64,000 nt of DNA from Obelidium mucronatum (Eukaryota; Chytridiomycota; Chytridiomycetes; Chytridiales; Chytriomycetaceae). The translations under genes were made by a program, and so were the position numbers. Positions 1 through 9,290 of the stretch are shown here, piece after piece. Position 1 is the stretch's first letter. Every line of letters begins with the position of its first letter. Under the pieces are notes generated by a model. The model worked only from the letters and a program-made list of their open reading frames with translations, did no database searches and was not told the origin of the DNA. Location: contig JAIVFH010000116.1 of the NCBI GenBank assembly GCA_025765595.1, positions 1-64,000 on the forward strand, given 5' to 3'.

Positions 1-180
1 AAAGGCGAAACTGTCGACGACGACGACGATCGCGGCGGCAAAGCGTCGGACGGCGCGGCGGCGCCTTGCAGAATAAGCGTTCGCTGCGGCTTTTCGGTGG
101 GCGAATACCCGCTGCGCTCCGTGTTTACTTCGGCGCGGGGAGAGAGCAAGGCGCTGTTACAATCTGCCGCAATAAAATAA
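1..180 (+). CDS. 3' end of an unidentified gene
   Basis: Frame 1 is open from the window edge to a TAA at 178-180, giving the last 59 residues of a protein that begins outside the window. The stretch is GC-rich, with an acidic Asp run followed by a Cys/Arg/Ser segment ending in a Lys. The composition looks coding and unlike the AT-rich DNA that follows. The product cannot be named from this tail. It converges with the small minus-strand ORF that ends 10 bases away. Confidence 0.45.
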   Translation, partial: KGETVDDDDDRGGKASDGAAAPCRISVRCGFSVGEYPLRSVFTSARGESKALLQSAAIK

Positions 181-189
181 TTTTCACTG

Positions 190-399
190 TCAATCACACT
201 TTGGGGCAACACCATATTCTCGTACCTGTGGCAGATGGGTAACCCATCGATATGAAACGGAATTGCCTTCCTTGCGCCGAATGCGGGTATACATGTGGAC
301 CATCGAGGAGCCAATGACAAGGGGGGCTGTCGGAGATGCCTGAGCAGCATTCCCGCTGCTCTTGCCATTGCCGCTGCCATAACTGCTAGTATCTGGCAT
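190..399 (-). CDS. hypothetical 69-aa protein or first exon
   Basis: A minus-strand ORF starts at 399 with a Gly/Ser/Asn-rich low-complexity N-terminus, followed by a denser part with Tyr-Thr-Arg-Ile-Arg-Arg and Trp-Val. A possible 5' splice site (CAG|GTACGA) lies near its end, but there is little room for a downstream exon before the convergent plus-strand gene. I do not recognise it, and it may be a small gene or chance. Confidence 0.25.
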   Translation of the reverse strand: MPDTSSYGSGNGKSSGNAAQASPTAPLVIGSSMVHMYTRIRRKEGNSVSYRWVTHLPQVREYGVAPKCD

Positions 400-1519
400 G
401 CTCTATGTTGTAACTTATGAAGAGATAAGCAGGAGAGGAGAAGGTTGGGGTGACGGAAGTATTTCTTGGTGGGTGATCAGATGTCAAACAGATGTCAATA
501 CTCACTTATTCTTTGAGCTACAACTGCGGCTGCTGAATATGACTGCTAAGACGTAGGAGGCTAGCGAAACTGCAGGTAGAGAGAGTGCAGATCGATAGTT
601 TCTGGCTTTTGGCCTGGAATTTTTCAGAAAAGGGCCTCGTCAACATGCCAAAAAGTCTCCAAAACTGCCTCAATTTTGATTGGCTGAAATTCCTTTGGAT
701 ATTCAAAGAAAAAAATTATCTCAAAACTCAAAACCTCATCATTTGTTTTTATTTTTCCTCACTTGGGCTCCCAGGCGTCTTTTCATCTCGTTTTGTTTGA
801 GCCTCACGCTTTTCTAAAGTAGTCTGGGTTCTTTTTCATTTGAGACGCCGCAGTGTCCAGCACCCATTCGCCAACACCAATGTAGCTGTGAACTAATCCT
901 CGAACTGTGTCGTTTTCAATTTTTTTCTCATTCAAGACTGTTAAGTGTAAATTGATTTTAGTTGGGGCTCTTGTTCAACATTCAAGTGAATCATCCAATC
1001 CCTCCCAACCCAAGATCAAGCAAAAAATATTAAATCGGATCGGAAGGCTTCCGGTTCGCTTTGTTGTTTTGCTGGTTGGTATCCTCGATCCAGAGTCCTA
1101 GAAAGTGGCTCCAGTGTCCATGCTTTCCCCACGTACTATGTTATCTCCAGTACCAACTTGGATCCAAAAGGAAGCCCTTCCCATTGCAAACAAACGATTT
1201 CGTATTGGTCCTTACACTGCGAGCCTTCCTTCCTCCCCCGCTATATGCTTTTTTTTTTTTTCAACGAAATGAGCAAACATAACATTACCAGTTCCTGAAG
1301 TCCTTAAAGCGCCTGCAAAGGCAGTGCTGACAAGTGTAGCTTCAAAAGCAATGCTCAATGCTCTTCCGATCATGTTTTTCTATGGGGTCCGTTCTAGTGT
1401 GGGTTGGAATGATTTTTTTTTTTTATTTCAGCCCACGTTGACCTTCAAAACACAACTGTTGAAAGTGTCTAAAAAAAGAACCAAGTAAAAAAAAAAAAAA
1501 AAAAAAAGAGGCGACAGAA
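400..1519. other. 1.1 kb without a recognisable gene
   Basis: Both strands hold only short ORFs with no domain-like composition. There are several T or A homopolymers, including a long A run (about 1487-1507) immediately before the next start codon. It probably holds the upstream region of the F-box/ankyrin gene. I see no RNA gene or transposon end. Confidence 0.5.
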
Positions 1520-2683
1520 ATGGTCAACTTGACAGACCTTCCTGACAATGTAATGCTTTTGATTCTCGAACTGTGTCCGTCTGTATCCCGTCTCGCACGC
1601 TCATGCTCGAGAATATACAACCTATGGACCAGGATTCCGAGTGCACGAACAAATTGGTTGCTTCGATGTTGTCGAAACGATAGAAATCAAGCGCTCGACT
1701 TGGTGGTAACAAAAACAAAGAAAAAAGATGGGGGTAAAAAAAGGGGGGTTTTAATCATCTGTCCCCCCCGAAAAAGGAAACAGATATCGACCTTCAAAGA
1801 CTATGAAGTAGCAATTAACCTCCTCCAACGGATAAGCACGTCACCTTATTTCTCTCCCCTCTGGCTATCTCATGTTCTCATTGACTTGACGCGGATGGAA
1901 CCACCTCGTCAAACACCAAAGCAGCAGCACACATTACCGACACCACCAACAACAGAAGTCCATGAAAGCCTTACATCGCTTCTCCTCAGAATAGGATCCG
2001 GAAACAGTCATCATCCGTCTCCCATTCCGATAGCACCACCAATACTAAAGCAGCAGCCGATTCCTTTGAGTCCTTACAAACAAAACATTATCTCGTCTAC
2101 AAAAAGTTTATCTTATTGCAGTCCTGTGCTTTTCGCGAAACTTGTTGAAACGCTCATTGATGCGGGAGCTGATTTGGATACCGATATGGGGTTATACCTA
2201 AAAAGTCTGCTTTTCACGGGCGGTGGGATGGGATACGGCAATACCAGCGGCGGCTGCGAGACACACATTGCATGGCTCGTTAATGAATCGCACCGAGAAA
2301 CAAAAATGAAGGAAGAGAACGCAATTCTGACTGGCCTTCTGATTGACGAAATCACAGGAGCAAGCAATGGAGGCAAAATCCAAGCAGGATTTGCTGCGTC
2401 TTATTTTTGTATTGTTGGGTGTCATTCAGAGGCGTTGAAGGTGTTGTTGGAGACAGGAAAAGTGGGTGTGAGTGGGATGGATAATTTCTTGGTGCAAGTT
2501 GCGTGTCAAGTGGGTAGCGTGGACTGTGTGAAAGTTCTTTGTGAGTATGCAGATACTACGGGGGTGCAAGGGTTTGATTTATGGGCGAGGGATGGTGGTG
2601 CGTTGAGGTTGGCGAAGCTTGGGGAACATGAAGAGTTGGTAAAGTACTTGGAGCAAGAGATGTTGCATAAACGTGAAGAATAG
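1520..2683 (+). CDS. F-box-like / ankyrin-like repeat protein
   Basis: Single-exon ORF of 387 aa. The N-terminus (about residues 3-40) has the F-box pattern: a Leu-Pro-Asp-Asn start followed by Leu/Ile-rich helices and a Cys-Ser-Arg-Ile-Tyr-Asn-Leu-Trp segment. A Pro/Gln/His-rich spacer follows, then a C-terminal half of degenerate ankyrin-type helices (EALKVLLETGK, DCVKVLCEYAD). F-box/ankyrin proteins are usually substrate adaptors of SCF ubiquitin ligases, and chytrid genomes tend to carry many. The ATG directly follows a long A tract. A second member of the type lies at 24457. The class is fairly secure; the substrate is unknown. Confidence 0.75.
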   Translation: MVNLTDLPDNVMLLILELCPSVSRLARSCSRIYNLWTRIPSARTNWLLRCCRNDRNQALDLVVTKTKKKDGGKKRGVLIICPPRKRKQISTFKDYEVAINLLQRISTSPYFSPLWLSHVLIDLTRMEPPRQTPKQQHTLPTPPTTEVHESLTSLLLRIGSGNSHHPSPIPIAPPILKQQPIPLSPYKQNIISSTKSLSYCSPVLFAKLVETLIDAGADLDTDMGLYLKSLLFTGGGMGYGNTSGGCETHIAWLVNESHRETKMKEENAILTGLLIDEITGASNGGKIQAGFAASYFCIVGCHSEALKVLLETGKVGVSGMDNFLVQVACQVGSVDCVKVLCEYADTTGVQGFDLWARDGGALRLAKLGEHEELVKYLEQEMLHKREE

Positions 2684-2902
2684 TGTCGAGTATGCAATCT
2701 GTTTCTTCTGCGTTTTTCTATCTCGGCATCATTGTGATTGCACAAAATTAGAAATATTAATATTTGGGCTTGAATGAAAGTGCCTCTTATTCTGTTATGG
2801 TGCGCTCTTTCGGCACACGCTTTTGACATGGTCCTCAATCGGTACTTGCTAAGATGTTTTCTCCTTGTTTCGAAAATCTTGACAGCTGTTTTGTTGTGTT
2901 AG

Positions 2903-3892
2903 GCCTGGCAACACCTTCACATTCTTCCAACTAACATTGCTTGTCCCACCACTCCCGATTCGTCCCCAACCAGGATCAACAGCAACTTATTTCCTCTGGC
3001 CTGGTCTGCAACCAGGATTCGCGCAAAACAACCTCAATTTCTTACCGATCGGAAACGGCGTCCTTCAGCCAGTTTTAAGTTATGGCCCTTCATGCATTCC
3101 CAATATGAGTCCCACGCTCGACTATTATTCGACATGGATAATATCGGGATTATATGTGAACTTGGACAAGAAGCCAAGTGTGTTTGTCGAAAAAGTCATA
3201 ATGCATCACTCATGAAAAAATTATCTCTCTCGCTCACCTCTTTATCTTTCTGTCCCTTTTTCGGATTTATTTTTTTTAGCAATGGCGGAGAGGTCCTACT
3301 AGTCAATCCTGGAGATTCGCTTCAAATCACATTCCAACTGATTGAAACAACATGGCATCAAACAATCACATTACTCAATTCAAACCCGTCACGATCCGTC
3401 CATTACGAAATCAATCTTCAAAATCAGACACAAGGCCGCGCGGAAATAAATGTCGAACTATACCACGATGCGACACAGTATTTCCCAGTAACGTTCAAGG
3501 ATATATCGTTACGCGTTTCGCAGGCGGGAGATTCTGGGTATTGTTTCAACAGGACGGGGACGCGAGTGGCTAATTTATTGAAGAGTGAGAGTTGTAGTGA
3601 AGGTGTGTTGGATGTTAGTGGGGTTGGGTGTTTGATTGGTCAGTGTCGGTTTGAAGCTGTGGCGCCCGTTCCTGAGGGTGCAAGTGTCGATGGTGGTGGC
3701 GGTTCTTCTGGTTCTGGAAGCAGTAGTGATTCGAACTCTGGATCCAACTCGATGGGTGCGAATGGTGGAACCGTTGTTGGCAATGGGAGTTCTGCTGCCA
3801 CTCCTTCAAAAACCAGCGATTCCACAAGATTAAGCTTTGTTTTTCGGACAATTATTTTGTATATTACTACATGCATTTTGATAACCTCATAA
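2903..3892 (+). CDS. secreted, probably GPI-anchored surface protein (5' exon not located)
   Basis: Two exons are clear. One starts after a polypyrimidine-AG at 2902 and runs to about 3181; the other is 3280-3892, after an in-phase intron with GTTTGT donor and TTTTTTTAG acceptor. The encoded region has a Pro-rich start, a conserved-looking TYFLWPGLQPG segment, GNGVLQPVLSYGPSC, and VNPGD, a pattern I associate with fungal secreted lectin-like (ConA-like fold) proteins. A Gly/Ser/Asn-rich linker and a C-terminal hydrophobic tail then fit a GPI-attachment signal. The signal-peptide exon should lie in 2700-2890 but I could not place it. The Harbinger element sits 50 bases after the stop, so it interrupts the 3' flank. 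Confidence 0.6.
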   Translation, partial: AWQHLHILPTNIACPTTPDSSPTRINSNLFPLAWSATRIRAKQPQFLTDRKRRPSASFKLWPFMHSQYESHARLLFDMDNIGIICELGQEAKCVCRKSHNASLMKKLSLSLTSLSFCPFFGFIFFSNGGEVLLVNPGDSLQITFQLIETTWHQTITLLNSNPSRSVHYEINLQNQTQGRAEINVELYHDATQYFPVTFKDISLRVSQAGDSGYCFNRTGTRVANLLKSESCSEGVLDVSGVGCLIGQCRFEAVAPVPEGASVDGGGGSSGSGSSSDSNSGSNSMGANGGTVVGNGSSAATPSKTSDSTRLSFVFRTIILYITTCILITS

Positions 3893-3941
3893 GTTTTCTG
3901 TCAATAATAATATAGTCCATGGCGATATTTTACTGCATGCT

Positions 3942-3947
3942 CCAACG
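3942..3947. repeat. target-site duplication CCAACG, left copy
   Basis: CCAACG directly precedes the left terminal inverted repeat, and the same six bases follow the right one at 9228-9233. Confidence 0.85.
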
Positions 3948-3976
3948 TAGGGAAGCCTAAAGCGGTCATTTGCAAA
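3948..3976 (+). repeat. left terminal inverted repeat
   Basis: 29 bases identical to the reverse complement of 9199-9227. Beyond base 29 the ends diverge, but both keep TTTGCA/TTGCAA subterminal motifs. Confidence 0.92.
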
Positions 3977-3985
3977 ACAACAAAA

Positions 3986-4864
3986 TTGCAAAATTTCTTT
4001 TTTTTCAAATGCGTGGGAGTTATCATTTTACGGAATGTTTACTGCCAACCATGCTTGCTCCGGGTTGGATTTTCTGCAGCTGAAATATCTGTACTTCCGT
4101 CCTCCAGCTATCCAGTAAAGAAGTGCGACCGTTGCCACAAGGAATTCCCAGCTGCAGCAGTGAAGACAATCGCGAGTGAGACCGAAGAAGCAGATGACTA
4201 TGCTGGGAGCTATTGTGAAGGCTGTATGGACTGGGCTCTTGGCTCTGATGACGACGACGCGGCTGTTTTGAATGTTCGCATACCTGAAGAGCGAGTAGTA
4301 GCTGCAAGCCGGCAGTGCTGTCTCGATTCGGTCATGCAAGGTTGCAGTGTCCAAAGGTACAACACATGTATTAAGGACCTATTTGACTCTTTTTATTCAT
4401 GTAGAAAAGTATTCCAATACCTATACATTCCAATTATGTCAAAGTGCATTGATGAAATCCGAAGCGAATACAACTCCATGGATAAACGCAGTCAGCACAA
4501 GAGGACATTGCCAAGTGGATATTTGAGCCAGCCATTGAACTTGATGGAACATCCAGAAGAGTTTGGAGGAAGCGCTGATTTAAAAGTTAAAGTGCCTGAA
4601 GGATATTTGATAGAAAAGATGCAACAACTGGAAGCAGAAGGAGATTTTGAAATGTTCTCAGAGGACATTACCAGGCTTTTACGTGGTGCCCGCCGGCGAT
4701 ATGCTGATGAGACAAAGAGCCTCCACGATGTTTGGCCAGTTCTCCAAAAAATGGTTGGATATCTGCGCGATAACAATCTGACTGGACCGTTGGAGCAGTT
4801 TGAAGATGTCGATGATCATGAGGATCGATCTAATGCGGCTTATGACAACATTGTATTCTTTTGA
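3986..4864 (+). CDS. transposon-internal ORF with CxxC...CxxC motif, function unknown
   Basis: The frame is open for 292 codons but starts at a non-ATG codon only about 10 bases inside the terminal repeat. A probable acceptor (TTTTCTGCAG) lies near 4080, so the start may be spliced or lost. The protein has a Lys-Lys-Cys-Asp-Arg-Cys-His motif, an acidic stretch and a second Cys-x2-Cys, suggesting one zinc-binding site, followed by a long helical, charged C-terminal region. It resembles neither the transposase nor the partner ORF of the element. It could be element-encoded or a captured host exon. Confidence 0.5.
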   Translation: MQNFFFFKCVGVIILRNVYCQPCLLRVGFSAAEISVLPSSSYPVKKCDRCHKEFPAAAVKTIASETEEADDYAGSYCEGCMDWALGSDDDDAAVLNVRIPEERVVAASRQCCLDSVMQGCSVQRYNTCIKDLFDSFYSCRKVFQYLYIPIMSKCIDEIRSEYNSMDKRSQHKRTLPSGYLSQPLNLMEHPEEFGGSADLKVKVPEGYLIEKMQQLEAEGDFEMFSEDITRLLRGARRRYADETKSLHDVWPVLQKMVGYLRDNNLTGPLEQFEDVDDHEDRSNAAYDNIVFF

Positions 4865-5904
4865 ATACGTTGCAAATAATAAATACATAATCTTTAATTG
4901 AGTTTTTATTTTGATGTATAAAACACTATAAAAAGCACTACAAACTTCCGGCGGGACAAAAGATTCCAAAATCATAAGGCAAGTGCCTACACTCATTCCT
5001 CACCTTTCTGCACTTCACCTCACAACACATCCTGCCTTTCTTTCCCTTGTCACCTTCTCTTTTCTTGCCTCTCTTTGTTTGCTTGAGGTTTATTGCCTCT
5101 CCGTTGGTCTACGGGAGAGTTTCAGAAGCGGATTAGTTAGTTCGGTTGTGTGACCCGTACACTCACAAATCGGCCTGAACTACAGATCCGTTATGATTTC
5201 TCAGCATTCAGATTGGCATTGGGGATGTTGGTATTTGGGTTTGATTTGACAGCCGGTTTGTTTGGGATGCAAATGTCGACGCGCCACTACAACCAGCAAT
5301 CTAACATGCTTTAATTTAGGTTAGCAGAGAAGCGCGTATGCATATATCTTGTAGGCCAGGAGAACGACGGCTTTTTTTCACTGGTAATTTGAGTGCGACG
5401 ACCGACCAAACGACAGAATCTTCGATCACACTTGACAACTCCACCTTGAAATAATTCGGAATAGAATGCGATGCATAAAGCCAAGTATTCCGTGGTTTGC
5501 GCTCTTTTGCCACGTTTTCAACCGTTTCTTTGTTCTTGTCGTCTTTGATTAACTTGCTCAACATTTACTCATCTGACAGCATGGCAAAAACCCCTTTGAT
5601 TTCATTGTAATATAATTAAAGCGGTGCGGCATACACTGGAGCATGTCACCGCAGCTTCCTTCTGGAGTCCCAAAGGCCGTTGCCTACCTTTTCTCAGAGT
5701 GCCGCGCCTGCATCTTCCGGATGACCTGACTGTAAGTCGCTTCGACACGAGTCGTCGGCTTCGACAGTCAGGTCATCGACAATTCCACCACCACCTCTTT
5801 TTAAACAGTTGTCTCAATAGCCAGCAGCATTGGCTGTCCCGCAATGTCCATTAAATATAACTTAAAGGTGTTTTTGATCAATTTTGACTGATTTTATTTT
5901 TAAA
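4865..5904. other. transposon interior without a confident gene
   Basis: This 1 kb of the element has no convincing ORF on either strand. It contains a pyrimidine-rich tract near 5000-5080 and the long hairpin listed separately. A minus-strand ORF at 5316-5564 (82 codons) is open but has no recognisable features. Confidence 0.4.
5721..5776. repeat. inverted repeat / predicted hairpin
   Basis: ATGACCTGACTGT (5721-5733) is repeated as its perfect reverse complement at 5764-5776. The 30-base loop contains a further CGAC/GTCG stem. It lies inside the transposon, away from its ends. It could be an internal regulatory hairpin or the scar of a nested event. Confidence 0.6.
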
Positions 5905-6450
5905 GATATTATCGATGCTGCCCAAGAGCGGGAAGAGTTCTTGGCCGAAGCTCTGGCCCTCAACTTGAATGCAGGAGCTTGTCATGCCTCTCGATCCAGT
6001 ATCTGCCGGCACAACCGCAACTCGGAACTGCAAGAGTGACTTGAACGGCAAGATAATTCTGTCATTATCAACCACATGGCTATTCCACCGCTTCAACCGC
6101 AGGGTTTTAAGGACTTATTTGGTGGTGACACCTGCTTGCCGTTGCAGGAGACTACTGAATCCGGAGAAACCCCTACCACCCATCTGCAAGCCGCTGCATC
6201 TATCGTAGCTGATGTTGAATTCCGAAAAACTCATTCAGGTGGCAAAGGATATAAAACCCGTGAAGTTGGTATCTCTATATTCTTTTTATTTTATCTCACC
6301 ATTTTTCCCCACCCAGACCCGGCTGGTTCACAACTACCTTGACAAGCTCCTTTTATTGGTTGCCAAAGGAAGTTACGGAATTGTCAATCTTGGTTTTACC
6401 AAACCGGAAGATTGTCCAGCCATCTTTGCCATCAACGATATTTTGTTTTT
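5905..6450 (+). pseudogene. decayed multi-exon gene inside the transposon
   Basis: After an acceptor-like TTTTTAAAG, one frame reads as plausible protein (acidic helix then mixed sequence) from 5905 to about 6265. It is interrupted once by an in-frame TGA at 6037-6039. An intron-like gap (GTTGGT...CACCCAG) leads into a second exon from 6317 encoding a TRLVHNYLDKLL helix and more open frame to about 6440. The parent protein is not recognisable. One nonsense codon in otherwise open sequence suggests recent decay, or an intron I have not resolved. Confidence 0.4.
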
Positions 6451-6602
6451 TTTTAATTTTTCTATTTTTTGGCTTTTTTGCTGTATTTTCATGTTTGGAT
6501 TAGGGGGTTTCAAAGTTAGATTTTTTTCAAACAAAAAAAGCTGTTTTTTTCATATCAAAACTCCTTAAAAAAATCGAGTTTTTCCAGCTGGGGGTTTCAA
6601 AG

Positions 6603-7811
6603 ATGCCCAGAAAATCGGAACGACAACAGCTGCTATCAAGGCTTCTCCTGACGTTGAAGCACACCACTGTTTTAGAAGTGTTGATCAATCATTGCAATCC
6701 GTTGAAGGAATTTCAATATGACGTTCTCCTCATGCTGTATGCAATTCAATCAAGCAGGTATCTCTGGGTTCGAACACCCATACCGAAACAGCTTGGATAC
6801 AGATACCTTTTGAGGCAACTGCCGGCAAAAGAAGTACGACAGGCATTACGAATGGATATCGAATCGTTTGGAAAGCTGGTTGAACTGATCGAGGATGATC
6901 CGATCTTTCAAAACCAAAGTCAAAATCCTCAGACTGAAGTCTGGATACAGCTGGCAACAGCTCTGGAGAGAATAGGAAGTAATGGCTCAGGGGGGGTTCT
7001 CAACCTCAGTGTTGTGCTTGGAATTGGTGCAGGGACTGTTGTGTTGTTCTGTCGGCGTGTGGTTCAAGCCATTTTGCGTCTGAAGTCTCGATGTATGTTA
7101 TGGCCGTCACGCTCCACAAGAAGAGCACTATCAAATCGAATGCATCAAGAGTTTGGACTGCGTGGACTAGTCGGAATTGTTGATGGAACTGATATAGTCC
7201 TGCATCAAAAGCCCTGTGTCGACCCAGAAGTTTATTGGACGCGAAAACATCGATATGCCTTGAATTGCCAGCTTGTGGTGCATCCTGATGATGGAAGCAT
7301 CTTGTACTACTTGATTGGGTGGCCAGGATCCCTCCATGACAACAATGTGTTCAGCAAGTCCCAGCTATTTCAAGAGCCAGACTTGTTTCTGAGCACTGGT
7401 GAATATCTTCTTGGCGACTCAGCCTACGCATTGACCCTTCAAATGCTCACTCCGTATAAAGGGCGTGTTGCACAGTTGCCAGAAAATATCGAATTCAATC
7501 GCAGAATATCGGCAATACGTGTGGTTGTTGAACATTGCATTGGGGTGTTGAAGAACCGATGGGGAAGTTTGAAGCACTTACGCTTGAGGTATGCAGTGAA
7601 AGATGACTTGAAGCACATCAATGACTGGATACTTGTGGCGTTAATTCTTCACAACCTATTGATTAAGTTCAAGGATGGATGGGATCAGGTGGACCGATCA
7701 GATGATATTCCAAATGGATCCCACACTCAAATGATGGGTCCTGTGTTACAGTCAGCAGAAGAATTTCGAAATGCTAAAAAAGAAGCAATATTAGCTTGGT
7801 TACACTTCTGA
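6603..7811 (+). CDS. PIF/Harbinger (HARBI1-type) DDE transposase
   Basis: Intact 402-aa ORF. It would cut and rejoin DNA at the element's terminal repeats. The N-terminal half holds a helix-turn-helix-like segment (about residues 110-165). The catalytic core shows the family motifs: GIVDGTDI (D194/D197), LLGDSAY (D272) and VVVEHCIGVLKNRW (E310), with the YWTRKHRYALNCQLV strand and the PGSLHDNNVF motif between them, as in HARBI1 and plant PIF proteins. All three acidic residues are present, so the enzyme may be active. It converges with the partner ORF; the stops are 38 bases apart. Confidence 0.93.
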   Translation: MPRKSERQQLLSRLLLTLKHTTVLEVLINHCNPLKEFQYDVLLMLYAIQSSRYLWVRTPIPKQLGYRYLLRQLPAKEVRQALRMDIESFGKLVELIEDDPIFQNQSQNPQTEVWIQLATALERIGSNGSGGVLNLSVVLGIGAGTVVLFCRRVVQAILRLKSRCMLWPSRSTRRALSNRMHQEFGLRGLVGIVDGTDIVLHQKPCVDPEVYWTRKHRYALNCQLVVHPDDGSILYYLIGWPGSLHDNNVFSKSQLFQEPDLFLSTGEYLLGDSAYALTLQMLTPYKGRVAQLPENIEFNRRISAIRVVVEHCIGVLKNRWGSLKHLRLRYAVKDDLKHINDWILVALILHNLLIKFKDGWDQVDRSDDIPNGSHTQMMGPVLQSAEEFRNAKKEAILAWLHF

Positions 7812-7849
7812 TTTATTGTTGATTGAAGCAGTTGGGCATCGTTCTAATT

Positions 7850-8995
7850 TTAAAATAAATCCAAATATCCTCGGAGGTCTGCTGGCGTTTTTCCAGATGT
7901 AATCGCTGCCTGGATTAATCCCATTTTCAGCTTTTGCTTCTCCAGTTCGTTACCAGCAGTCCACTTCTTTTCCTCCAAGAGCAACTGCCTTTCTTTGAAT
8001 TCCCTTTCCAGCTTTCGCGATTCGGCGGCTTCTTCCATCTCCTCTCTCTTTAGCAACAAACTTGCATTTTCCACTTTCTCCTTCAGCATAAGCTCATTCT
8101 TTCGAAATTCACTCTCCACCTTCAGTCGATAGGAGTCCTTTTCATCGCGGCTTTCTTGGGCTCGCAAGAAGACAGAGCTGAAGTCATCATTACGTTTCCC
8201 TCTGCTAGAACTTGACAGATCGGCACTGCTTGAAATACTGGAGCTGCTGCTTTTTCGCTTTCTTGAACCAGGAGTTGCAGTTGCAGCTTTGGACTGATTC
8301 ACAGCATCTTCCAATGACAGAGATACAGACTCATCAAAGGTGGAATCATCGACCAAAGACCCACCACTTGAATTGCCAGCACTGGAGTAATCGTTGGTTC
8401 CACGCTCATCTTCCACGAACTCCTCGTCGTTTTCGAAACCATTTTCAAGTGCACCATCATCACTTTGATTGTCCCCAACTTCAGAATCTTCTTCTTCATC
8501 TTTGGGAGGCTCCGTTTCTTCTGTTGTAGAACATTGAACATTTTGCCTCCCACCAAACAATCGATCAAGCTGCTGATAATTGGGGCACATGATTTCCAGC
8601 TTCTCATCAACAGTTTTGATGCCTTTCTTTGATTCTTCATCAGTGACCCCAAACCCAGTTGCTTCGGCTGCTTTTTTGGTGGCCTTGTATGTCCTGAGAT
8701 ACGCATCATATCGGGTTTTCCCTTGTTCGCTGGTCCAACCTGCACTTGTGACAACATTGACATGATCCGCCAATGCCCTGTATGCATCGCTTTTCTTCAA
8801 CTTGGCTCCTGCAACAATAGTACGATTGAAAGCGGCAGAACCAGTTATAAGCTTGAAGTTGGCTGGGATTTCCAACCAGGCAACGATTGCGTTTCGTTGA
8901 GCAGGAGTTGTGTGCTTTGCTGATGGTTTAACCTTTGCAGCTGTAGCTGTTGTTTTAGCTGCAGCCTGAGGAATGAGGGCACGACTCTTTGGCAT
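7850..8995 (-). CDS. Harbinger partner ORF (Myb/MADF-like DNA-binding protein)
   Basis: Read from the ATG at 8995 (MPKSRALIP) it is 381 aa; an upstream in-frame ATG at 9046 would add 17 hydrophobic residues and is less likely. The N-terminal 130 residues contain Trp-spaced helices (VAWLEIPANFKL, TSAGWTSEQGK) typical of the Myb/SANT-like second protein of Harbinger elements. That protein brings the transposase to the nucleus and the terminal repeats. An acidic Ser-rich middle and a long charged coiled coil (about 270-370) follow. The ORF is intact, so the element has both proteins needed for transposition. Confidence 0.8.
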   Translation of the reverse strand: MPKSRALIPQAAAKTTATAAKVKPSAKHTTPAQRNAIVAWLEIPANFKLITGSAAFNRTIVAGAKLKKSDAYRALADHVNVVTSAGWTSEQGKTRYDAYLRTYKATKKAAEATGFGVTDEESKKGIKTVDEKLEIMCPNYQQLDRLFGGRQNVQCSTTEETEPPKDEEEDSEVGDNQSDDGALENGFENDEEFVEDERGTNDYSSAGNSSGGSLVDDSTFDESVSLSLEDAVNQSKAATATPGSRKRKSSSSSISSSADLSSSSRGKRNDDFSSVFLRAQESRDEKDSYRLKVESEFRKNELMLKEKVENASLLLKREEMEEAAESRKLEREFKERQLLLEEKKWTAGNELEKQKLKMGLIQAAITSGKTPADLRGYLDLF

Positions 8996-9198
8996 TGTTG
9001 CTTGCAAAAAAAATGACGGAAAGAAAAAAACGGGAGAAAAAAGCATCTCAGGAGATGCTTTTTTGAGAAAAAAACGATTTCTTTTGAGAAAAAAATGAAC
9101 AAAAGAAATGAATTTTTTTTGTAACTTTGAAACCCCCTATTTTTGGATTTTTGGATTTTTGGATTTTTTTTGTTTTTGTGTATTTGCGTATTTGCACA

Positions 9199-9227
9199 TT
9201 TGCAAATGACCGCTTTAGGCTTCCCTA
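9199..9227 (-). repeat. right terminal inverted repeat
   Basis: Perfect reverse complement of 3948-3976. Confidence 0.92.
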
Positions 9228-9233
9228 CCAACG
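9228..9233. repeat. target-site duplication CCAACG, right copy
   Basis: Matches 3942-3947. Removing the element plus one copy restores a continuous intergenic sequence. Confidence 0.85.
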
Positions 9234-9290
9234 CAACACTGTTTTGATATCGTGAAATATTTGGTTTTTCGACGTCTTGATTTCCCTTTA

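Larger units (their letters stand above)
3948..9227. mobile_element. complete PIF/Harbinger-like DNA transposon, 5.28 kb
   Basis: The element is bounded by 29-bp perfect terminal inverted repeats starting TAGGGAAGCCTAAAGCGGTC and by a 6-bp direct repeat CCAACG. Inside are a HARBI1-type DDE transposase (plus strand) and, convergent with it, the DNA-binding-type second ORF usual for Harbinger elements. The left 2.6 kb holds a further ORF and a decayed spliced gene. Subterminal TTTGCA-type motifs are repeated at both ends. Classical PIF/Harbinger elements make 3-bp TWA duplications, so the 6-bp duplication is unusual. The element landed between the 3' ends of the GPI-protein gene and the carrier gene, breaking neither coding region. 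Confidence 0.9.

Noticed and set aside
6760..6780. GGGTTCGAAC resembling a tRNA B box
   Set aside because: It lies inside the transposase coding sequence, with no A box or acceptor stem around it.
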